Source: JAAEQG01 sp023133475 (lineage in GTDB: Bacteria; Planctomycetota; Phycisphaerae; UBA1845). From it: a stretch of DNA of 10,465 nt. The DNA lies in contig DAOVLE010000186.1 in the NCBI GenBank assembly GCA_030631415.1, positions 1 to 10,465 of the forward strand, read 5' to 3'. Every line of letters starts with the position of its first letter. The first letter of the stretch is position 1. The position numbers and the translations under genes were made by a program. The notes under the pieces were generated by a model. It saw only the letters and a program-made list of their open reading frames with translations. It did not search any database and was not told where the DNA came from. Positions 5,995 to 10,465 of this stretch are shown here, in pieces.

Positions 5995-6616
5995 ATTCCC
6001 TGAACGGTGATGCCTGACTTAGTTGGAGGTTGGCAGCACCTCCGGCCTTCTCGTATTTCTGGTTAATACGGGCTAGCACCGCCTGGGTCAGATCGATGCG
6101 GTTGTCGAAATAGATGATCTTTTGGAGCAGGATTTGCTGGCGTAAGGCGTTGGAGTCCGGCACGTCCTCGGTTAGTTGTTCGTAGGTCAGCACCAGGTCA
6201 ATTTTGGCGTCCAAGGCGATTGCCGCGACTGCCTCGCGCACGTCCTTGTAGATGCGCATCAGCCAGCGCTTGTGGTTGTTTTTGATGGCCTTCTCCTGCT
6301 GCGTCACCCACACCTCGTACTCGATTTCCATGCGGGTGATTTCCTGCTCCAGCTCATCGAACTGTTTTGACTCGGGCTTCAGGGCAACGAGGTCTTTGCG
6401 TCGCGATTCGACGGCGGACCGTTTTTTCTCTGCCTCTGCGGCGGTTGCCGTCCGCCATCCCTCGAATTTTGCCTCCAGGTCTTTGGTCATAACGTAGCGT
6501 TCAAATAGGTGTGACAGGTTCACCACCGCCACGTTAACGTTCTTCTCCTGCGCGGACGCCCGCCCAGGCATTGTAAACGCACCACATATGACCAAGGTTA
6601 TCCACTTCGACTTCAT
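5957..6616 (-). CDS. ompH: OmpH/Skp-like periplasmic chaperone with repeat-derived C-terminus
   Basis: Skp/OmpH-family chaperone that holds unfolded outer-membrane proteins in the periplasm before delivery to the BAM complex. The 219-residue precursor starts MKSKWITLVICGAFTM and has a signal peptide with likely cleavage after GRASA (about residue 22). It continues with VNVAVVNLSHLFERY, typical of the family N-terminus, a long charged coiled-coil region (about 43-125, rich in E, K, R) and a returning strand (IDLVLTYEQL). The ATG at 6616 has AAAGGA (6623-6628) at 6-nt spacing. The final residues, RIENGELRMEN (209-219), are encoded by the heptad repeat tract, so the native stop was probably lost or displaced by the repeat. 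BamA, a functional partner, is encoded upstream on the same strand, but a toxin-antitoxin pair separates them. The family call rests on layout and context, as Skp sequences diverge strongly. Confidence 0.88.
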   Translation of the reverse strand: MKSKWITLVICGAFTMPGRASAQEKNVNVAVVNLSHLFERYVMTKDLEAKFEGWRTATAAEAEKKRSAVESRRKDLVALKPESKQFDELEQEITRMEIEYEVWVTQQEKAIKNNHKRWLMRIYKDVREAVAAIALDAKIDLVLTYEQLTEDVPDSNALRQQILLQKIIYFDNRIDLTQAVLARINQKYEKAGGAANLQLSQASPFRESRIENGELRMEN

Positions 6617-6712
6617 AGTTGATCCTTTCCACGGTTCATCACTTCAGACCAGATGAGTGGATTACACCGCATTACACGCAATTTGGCCACCCCACAAATT
6701 GCCCCCCCGCCA

Positions 6713-6729
6713 CCAGGGCAATCGCATCT
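6713..6729 (-). promoter_or_regulatory. 17-nt block shared by ompH and lpxC upstream regions (copy 2)
   Basis: The minus strand reads AGATGCGATTGCCCTGG, 16 of 17 identical to 5747-5763. It is 97 nt upstream of the ompH start. A common regulator site for two envelope genes is possible, but a heptad tract begins within 12-22 nt on the same side of both copies, so a repeat boundary is an equal alternative. Confidence 0.35.
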
Positions 6730-6740
6730 GATCCACTGCG

Positions 6741-6925
6741 GAGAATGGGGAAAATGGAAAATGGAAAATGGAAAATGAAAAATGGAAAATGTGGGGTTGG
6801 CAGCGTTGTCCAGTTTCGACTCTTCCCCCTTTATCCTCATTTCTTCTCGCTCTTCTCTGCGTTCTCTGCGTCTCTGCGTTCATGAATTATCCAGTTGTAG
6901 GACGGGTTCTGCCCGCCGTTGTGGC
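6741..6925 (+). repeat. Long dispersed repeat, copy A, left of the toxin-antitoxin pair
   Basis: In order: gagaatgg, aaaatgg heptads (four exact units 6751-6778), a block beginning ggggttggcagcgttg, ccagtttcgactcttccccc, a run of tctctgcg units (about 6854-6879), the 16-nt cgttcatgaattatcc (6877-6892), then a palindromic half unit. The same order, with few substitutions and two short length changes, is at 7747-7916. The start-to-start distance is 1006 nt. Confidence 0.9.
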
Positions 6926-7032
6926 TCTACGGTTTCCCTGGTCAAACCGCGTGGATGGTGTGGCGTAGGTGTGCGGATCGGGTAGAATTGAACATTATGG
7001 GTAAATGAAGCACCAAGTGCGGGAGTATGTTG

Positions 7033-7341
7033 ATGGTGCGGAAGCTGCAAGTCGATGTGCCCCTTGACGCCGTGGCTGACTTCTGTCGCAAGTGGAAAGT
7101 CAGAGAGTTGGCCCTGTTCGGCTCCGTGTTGCGAGACGATTTCAGCCCCGGAAGCGACATTGATGTGCTGGTCGAGCTTGCGCCAGGCCACGGCCTGGAT
7201 TTGTTCGACTGGGTGGAGATGATCGAGGAACTCAGCGACATCTTCGGTCGGGAAGTCGATCTGGTCTCCAAGCGTGGCCTGCGTAACCCCTTCCGCCGGC
7301 ACCGGATACTGAGCACGCGCGAGGTGATCCATGCCGCTTGA
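7033..7341 (+). CDS. mntA: MNT-domain antitoxin of an MNT-HEPN pair (MntA family)
   Basis: Minimal nucleotidyltransferase of about 102 residues. The core motif is G30-S31, ten residues, then D42-I43-D44 (LFGSVLRDDFSPGSDIDVLV), with a third acidic residue D76 in REVDLV; this is the GSX10DXD pattern of MntA antitoxins. In characterised pairs MntA adds AMP groups to a tyrosine of the HEPN toxin and inactivates it. An ATG at 7027 is also in frame, but GGGAG (7021-7025) is only 1 nt from it and 7 nt from the ATG at 7033, so 7033 is preferred. It overlaps hepT by 11 nt, the usual coupled arrangement. The pair is antisense to ompH and bamA and sits between direct repeats. Autoregulation is likely from the family but no operator is evident. 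Confidence 0.93.
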   Translation: MVRKLQVDVPLDAVADFCRKWKVRELALFGSVLRDDFSPGSDIDVLVELAPGHGLDLFDWVEMIEELSDIFGREVDLVSKRGLRNPFRRHRILSTREVIHAA

Positions 7342-7690
7342 GGAGAACGATGCCGGTTACCTGTGGGACATGCTTGAGGCGGCCCGGGGCGTTGTTGCGT
7401 CAATACGGAACCTCACGTTGGTGCAGTACCAGGCGGACGACAACCTTCGCTTGGCCACCGAACGCAGGATCGAGATCATCGGCGAGGCTGCCGGTCGGGT
7501 CTCGCAGGCTGTTCGGGAGGATCATCCCGAGATTCCCTGGCGACAGATCATCGCTCAACGCCACGTGCTGGCGCACGAGTACGGCGAAATCGACAATGAG
7601 TTAATCTTGTCCGTTGCCACAGCTCATATCCCGCAACTGATTGGCATGCTTGAGAACATGGTGCCGCCGGCACCCCCGGACGTGGATTGA
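7331..7690 (+). CDS. hepT: HEPN-domain toxin of an MNT-HEPN pair (HepT, DUF86 family)
   Basis: All-helical HEPN ribonuclease of 119 residues, the normal length for HepT. The RX4HXY signature is R77-HVLA-H82-E-Y84 (RHVLAHEY); R77 and H82 are the RNase residues and Y84 is the tyrosine modified by MntA in studied systems. Also typical are the early helix with RRIEIIGEAAGRVS (45-58) and the PEIPW motif (66-70). Members cut tRNA or mRNA when not restrained by the antitoxin. The ATG at 7331 lies inside the end of mntA (11-nt overlap), which ensures that toxin is made after antitoxin. All catalytic residues are present, so the module looks intact. After the stop there is only a weak 4-bp hairpin (7704-7714) followed by atttgttt as a possible terminator. 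Confidence 0.94.
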   Translation: MPLEENDAGYLWDMLEAARGVVASIRNLTLVQYQADDNLRLATERRIEIIGEAAGRVSQAVREDHPEIPWRQIIAQRHVLAHEYGEIDNELILSVATAHIPQLIGMLENMVPPAPPDVD

Positions 7691-7728
7691 TGGTCTTCGA
7701 CGCCCCCGCTGGGGATTTGTTTGAGCCC

Positions 7729-7883
7729 GGATAATTCATGAACGTAGAGAATGGGGGAAATGGAAAATTGAAAATTGAAAATGAAAAATGCGGGGTTGGC
7801 GGCATTGCCCAGTTTCGACTCTTCCCCCCTTATCCTCATCTCTTCTCGCTCTTCTCTGCGCTCTCTGCGTTCATGAATTATCC
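7729..7883. mobile_element. 155-bp element with perfect 16-bp terminal inverted repeats (MITE-like)
   Basis: The left end ggataattcatgaacg (7729-7744) and the right end cgttcatgaattatcc (7868-7883) are exact reverse complements. The match continues inward for five more bases after one mismatch (agaga). The interior is the heptad/ggggttggc/tctctgcg block of repeat copy B. Copy A (6741-6925) keeps the right end (6877-6892) but lacks the left. No transposase is encoded; no target duplication is evident at the outer edges. Confidence 0.6.
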
Positions 7884-7916
7884 AATTGTAGGGCGGGTTC
7901 CACCCGCCTTTGTGGC
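7747..7916 (+). repeat. Long dispersed repeat, copy B, right of the toxin-antitoxin pair
   Basis: Same block order and orientation as copy A at 6741-6925: gagaatgg, heptads, ggggttggcggcattg, ccagtttcgactcttccccc, tctctgcg units, cgttcatgaattatcc, then the palindromic unit. It differs by scattered substitutions, one heptad-scale loss and loss of one 8-nt tctctgcg unit. Unlike copy A it ends in a complete palindromic element. Confidence 0.9.
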
Positions 7917-7946
7917 ATGGTGCGGCGGGTGGAACCCGCCCTACAA
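7886..7946. repeat. Palindromic intergenic repeat R5 with perfect 23-bp arms
   Basis: The arms at 7886-7908 and 7924-7946 (ends ttgtag/ctacaa) are perfectly complementary over 23 bp around the 15-nt centre tttgtggcatggtgc, almost the centre of R1 (tttgtggctgaatgc). It is the best preserved copy. It lies 31 nt beyond the bamA stop, so the transcript can form a very stable hairpin that could terminate or protect bamA mRNA. No U tract follows. Confidence 0.9.
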
Positions 7947-7948
7947 CC

Positions 7949-7976
7949 GGACTTTGGACTTTGGACCTTGGACTCT
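7949..7976. repeat. Heptad tandem tract abutting the bamA stop codon
   Basis: Four 7-nt units (ggacttt, ggacttt, ggacctt, ggactct) fill 7949-7976; the bamA stop (TAG on the minus strand) is at 7977-7979, immediately next to them. The tract links the palindromic unit R5 to the gene end. It is a short tandemly repeated sequence of the same period as the other tracts, but with a different unit. Confidence 0.85.
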
Positions 7977-10310
7977 CTAAAAGACTGCGCCCATGAAGAA
8001 ACTGAACGCCTGTTCCTCGTCTTCACCTTGGGAGGCGACCGGCACTGCCAGATTAAACTCCAGCGGAATAGGCCCAAGGAACTGGACGGTCATGCGCACG
8101 CCTGCGCCTACAGTCATTCTCCATGCGTCGACCCCGTAGTCGTCACCCACCGTGCCCATATCGCTGAAGACGACACCGCGTAGCGTTTCGCCGTACAGCG
8201 GGAATGAGTACTCCGCCCCCAGCAGGATCAGCAGATCGCCGCCGATCGCGTCATCCCGTATGCCGCGGCGAGGGCTGACGCCCCGGAACTTGAATCCGCG
8301 CAGAGAGCCGATCCCGCCGGCATAAAACCGCTCAAAGGCCGGCGCCTCCCCCAGGATGGCTCCAACATCGGCACGGAGCGAAACCACCGACTTGCGATCC
8401 TGCACATCGACAGCCACGGTCTTGTGCCAAGTGTACCCCGCTGTCACTTTTGCGAAAATGTGATCCCCCCCAAGCACCCCCGCCTGTTCCCAACTAAAGC
8501 GAAACCGATCACCTTTTGTAGGGATGAAACGGTTGTCGGTGCGGTCACGGACCAGAGTGGCTTTGATGCTGGTCAGCAGGTTATTGCCCCGGTCCTTGCG
8601 GATTTCGCGGGAGGTGAAGATGTCTTCGGGGTCGATGTCCACGTTTTCAATCCGTAGCGACAGCTCGCCGAACCACCCCTCCAGGATGCCTCTGTGAAAA
8701 CGCTTGCCCAGGCTGACGTTGACCCCGACGCGTTGCTCGTCGTATCCCTCGCGCCCACGGCTGAACAGATAGGTGCTTAGGCCAAAGTTCAACGGGCGAT
8801 CCAGGAAGTACGGTTCGGTGAAGTCGATGCGGAAGCGGTTGAGTTCGGTGCCCGGCTGGGCTTCGATACGCAACCGCTGCCCGGCTCCGTGAAAGGCTCT
8901 GAGCTTGATGAACTCCGAGAAACTCCGCGGGTAATCGAACAGATCGAAGTTCTTGATATCGATGACGAAAGAGCCCACCAGGCCGCTGTTGCTGGTGACC
9001 CCCACCCCGAAGATGAGATCGCCTTCGCGAGCAGACTCCTCGACGTTTATCAGCACGTCGCGCACCCCGGGCGTGGTGCCCACCGGGGTGACGGCGGCTT
9101 TGCTGAAAATTTGGGTTTGCAGCAGGCGTTTTTCCGCCTCACGAGCCTCGGTCAGGTTGAAGACCTCTTCGGGGAAAAGTTCCAGGCTTCGCCGGACAAC
9201 TTTGTCTTTGGTTTGTTCGTTTCCACGCACCACGATCCGCCCCACGCGGATTTGCTCGCTTTCGTCAATCTCGATGATCACTCGCACCAGCCCCGGCGTC
9301 TCCGAGAAAACCCGCTGAGCCGCAACGCCGGCGTATATGTAACCGTTCTCGCCGTAGAGGGTTTGAATGCTCCTGACATCCTTCTCCAACTGCGGGCGCT
9401 TCATCACCTCGCCAACCGCCAGACGCATCCTGCCCCGCAGTTGCACATCGTTGAACACCGCGTTCCCGCGAAAACTGATCGACTCGATCGAGTACCGAGC
9501 CCCCTCCGCGATGATGAACGCAACTGTCAGATCACAGCCGTCCTCGCTGTATTCCAGCCGATAGCTGGCTCGGGCATCGAGGTATCCCTGGTCCCGGTAA
9601 TAGGCCTGGATTGCAAAGGTGTCGCTCTCCACCGTCTCGACGTCGAACTTGCCGTCGCGGAAAATCCATAGATACGTTGTGGTGTTGATATGCTTGTTGA
9701 GTTCCCGTTCGAGGATGGAATCATTGCCCTCGTATAGGATTTTGCGGACCCGGATGCGCACGCCCTCCTCGATATTGAAGACCAACTCGCCGGTTTGGCG
9801 GAGGAGTTCGGCGTTATAGGTGACTTTGGCGTCGCCGTACCCTTCTTCGTGGTAGATGGCTTCGATGGCGTTGCGGCTTTCGGCTGCGCTCAGCGTATCG
9901 ACGGGATCGCCCACCGCGATGGTCACCGCTTCGAGGAGCTTTTTATCCTTGAACTTGACGTTGCCCACGACGCGGATGGCGGTGATCCGCGGGCGCTCGA
10001 CCACGCGAAACGTCACCGCCACGCCTTGGGCGGTTTGCCGGGTATCGAAGGCCGCACTGAGAAACCTGCCCGTCCGCAGCAGACGGCGCACGTCCTCATC
10101 GGCAACAGCCTCATCGTACGGCTGCCCCACGGCAGTGCGAACCACCGATTGGAAGTACGCTTCGCCGACCGCATCAGCCCCGAGAAAGTCCACGGAGACG
10201 ACCGGCGGGGCGACATCAGCCTGAGCATACCCCTCCGACGCCAGCCCCGCGATACAAACAATACCACTCGCCAATACCCACATCGTATGGGAAGTGAGCT
10301 TCCTGGTCAT
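7977..10310 (-). CDS. bamA: Outer-membrane protein assembly factor BamA (Omp85 family)
   Basis: Central subunit of the BAM machine that folds beta-barrel proteins into the outer membrane. The 777-residue precursor has a signal peptide (hydrophobic about 11-23, cleavage likely near GYA-Q, residue 29), five POTRA domains (about 37-107, 109-185, 186-275, 276-355, 356-433, each with the strand-helix-helix-strand pattern and GN motifs such as VVGN, EGN, FRGN and VRGN) and a C-terminal 16-strand barrel (about 435-777). The Omp85 loop motif is GGIGSLRGF near residues 663-671, and the protein ends in Phe (FFMGAVF), the usual C-terminal barrel signal. AAGGA (10321-10325) is 10 nt before the ATG. A promoter is at 10368-10397. 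Five POTRAs with a loop-6 R-G-F mark it as BamA, not TamA or a two-partner transporter. Downstream lies a repeat-rich gap and the toxin-antitoxin pair instead of ompH directly. Confidence 0.97.
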   Translation of the reverse strand: MTRKLTSHTMWVLASGIVCIAGLASEGYAQADVAPPVVSVDFLGADAVGEAYFQSVVRTAVGQPYDEAVADEDVRRLLRTGRFLSAAFDTRQTAQGVAVTFRVVERPRITAIRVVGNVKFKDKKLLEAVTIAVGDPVDTLSAAESRNAIEAIYHEEGYGDAKVTYNAELLRQTGELVFNIEEGVRIRVRKILYEGNDSILERELNKHINTTTYLWIFRDGKFDVETVESDTFAIQAYYRDQGYLDARASYRLEYSEDGCDLTVAFIIAEGARYSIESISFRGNAVFNDVQLRGRMRLAVGEVMKRPQLEKDVRSIQTLYGENGYIYAGVAAQRVFSETPGLVRVIIEIDESEQIRVGRIVVRGNEQTKDKVVRRSLELFPEEVFNLTEAREAEKRLLQTQIFSKAAVTPVGTTPGVRDVLINVEESAREGDLIFGVGVTSNSGLVGSFVIDIKNFDLFDYPRSFSEFIKLRAFHGAGQRLRIEAQPGTELNRFRIDFTEPYFLDRPLNFGLSTYLFSRGREGYDEQRVGVNVSLGKRFHRGILEGWFGELSLRIENVDIDPEDIFTSREIRKDRGNNLLTSIKATLVRDRTDNRFIPTKGDRFRFSWEQAGVLGGDHIFAKVTAGYTWHKTVAVDVQDRKSVVSLRADVGAILGEAPAFERFYAGGIGSLRGFKFRGVSPRRGIRDDAIGGDLLILLGAEYSFPLYGETLRGVVFSDMGTVGDDYGVDAWRMTVGAGVRMTVQFLGPIPLEFNLAVPVASQGEDEEQAFSFFMGAVF

Positions 10311-10367
10311 GGAACAGGTTTCCTTAATAGTTCGGCATGTCCCGTATCAAGACTCGCACCGCCGGGG

Positions 10368-10397
10368 ATCATAACGCACCGCCCGGCGTTTTGGCAA
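10368..10397 (-). promoter_or_regulatory. Predicted sigma70-type promoter of bamA
   Basis: On the minus strand TTGCCA (10392-10397, 5 of 6 to TTGACA) and TATGAT (10368-10373, 5 of 6 to TATAAT) are separated by 18 nt. Initiation near 10361 would leave a leader of about 50 nt. The -35 box overlaps the end of a 28-nt block also present upstream of trpS. Confidence 0.55.
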
Positions 10398-10420
10398 CCT
10401 TCGGCAAGCCGTCGCGCTAG
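10393..10420 (-). repeat. 28-nt block shared inversely with the trpS leader
   Basis: Read on the minus strand, 10393-10420 matches the plus strand at 132-159 in 26 of 28 positions (ctagcgcgacggcttg, then cg and aggttgcc). The trpS copy leads into the tandem gttgcct octamers, whose first unit it overlaps; here the sequence continues into the bamA promoter instead. It is a dispersed repeat or a conserved upstream element. Confidence 0.7.
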
Positions 10421-10465
10421 GCCGGATATTTCACCGCGGAGCACGCAGAGACCGCAGAGAGTTGA
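10421..10465. repeat. Partial cgcagaga-type repeat at window edge
   Basis: The last bases (caccgcggagcacgcagaga, then ccgcagagag) carry gcagaga units that are the reverse complement of the tctctgcg runs in repeat copies A and B (about 6854-6879 and 7854-7870). The element is probably cut by the window end. No gene is visible between it and the bamA promoter. Confidence 0.5.

Larger units (their letters stand above)
6617..7032. other. Spacer between ompH and mntA: repeats, no supported gene
   Basis: Upstream of ompH the minus strand has two TGTAAT boxes (around 6661-6678) that might serve as -10 elements, without a convincing -35. It also holds the second 17-nt shared block (6713-6729), repeat copy A (6741-6925) and a half palindromic unit (6895-6930). 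A minus-strand open frame over 6613-6840 starting MRIKGEESKL is translated repeat and overlaps the ompH ribosome binding site; I do not accept it as a gene. On the plus strand TAGAAT (6983-6988) is a possible weak -10 for mntA. Confidence 0.6.
7691..7976. other. Spacer between hepT and bamA ends: repeats only
   Basis: Between these convergent genes I find no gene. The stretch contains a weak hairpin with T-rich tail (7704-7722), the terminal-inverted-repeat element (7729-7883), repeat copy B (7747-7916), palindromic unit R5 (7886-7946) and a 7-nt tandem tract up to the bamA stop (7949-7976). Minus-strand open frames here are translated repeats. Confidence 0.75.

Noticed and set aside
6960..6997. 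Promoter for mntA-hepT (TAGAAT at 6983-6988)
   Set aside because: The -10 is plausible, but no acceptable -35 or TGn extension is present, so it is only mentioned and not listed as a feature.
6613..7839. Two similar minus-strand small frames (6613-6840 and 7624-7839), both beginning MRI(K/R)GEESKL(D/G)NAANP
   Set aside because: The similarity is explained by repeat copies A and B. Past the first 16 residues they read through heptads into unrelated sequence (ompH leader and hepT antisense). The four differences in the shared 45 nt are two silent and two coding, which shows no clear protein selection.
8889..9671. 260-residue plus-strand open frame
   Set aside because: Antisense to the POTRA region of bamA, without a ribosome binding site or motifs.

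Overview
The window looks like chromosomal DNA of a Gram-negative, diderm, fairly GC-rich bacterium. The best guess is Planctomycetota (Phycisphaerae-like) or a related PVC/FCB-type lineage. The main clues are an LpxC-FabZ fusion, the order bamA - ompH - lpxC/fabZ - lpxA - Gfo/Idh, and gaps filled with palindromic and heptad repeats. This assignment is inference from gene content, not a database result.

Layout. 1-312: a repeat-bearing leader. 313-1287 (+): tryptophanyl-tRNA synthetase. 1412-2083 (+): a SagB-type/nitroreductase-family flavoprotein with a possible export signal. 2084-2437: a convergent spacer made almost wholly of repeats, including a perfect 27-bp inverted repeat and a 15-bp-stem hairpin. 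2438-5664 (-): a tight operon read lpxC-fabZ, lpxA, Gfo/Idh dehydrogenase, with an extended -10 promoter just upstream. 5665-5956: a second copy of the composite repeat. 5957-6616 (-): ompH/skp, whose last ~11 codons come from the repeat. 6617-7976: the gap between ompH and bamA, holding an oppositely oriented MNT-HEPN (mntA-hepT) toxin-antitoxin pair between two ~170-185 bp direct repeats. 7977-10310 (-): bamA, with a good promoter in 10368-10397.

Function. The minus-strand genes form an outer-membrane biogenesis cluster: BamA inserts beta-barrel proteins, OmpH/Skp chaperones them, LpxA and LpxC carry out the first two steps of lipid A synthesis, and FabZ supplies hydroxyacyl-ACP chemistry. 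The Gfo/Idh protein is coupled to lpxA and could modify the UDP-GlcNAc precursor (GnnA-like), which is unproven. lpxD and lpxB are not in the window.

The most interesting material is between genes: one network of related repeats (a palindromic ttgtagggcgggt family, heptad tandem tracts, a composite element and a terminal-inverted-repeat element) fills every larger gap, brackets the toxin-antitoxin pair, touches stop codons and is translated in ompH. I see no CRISPR array, rRNA, tRNA, transposase or clear novel multi-gene system.
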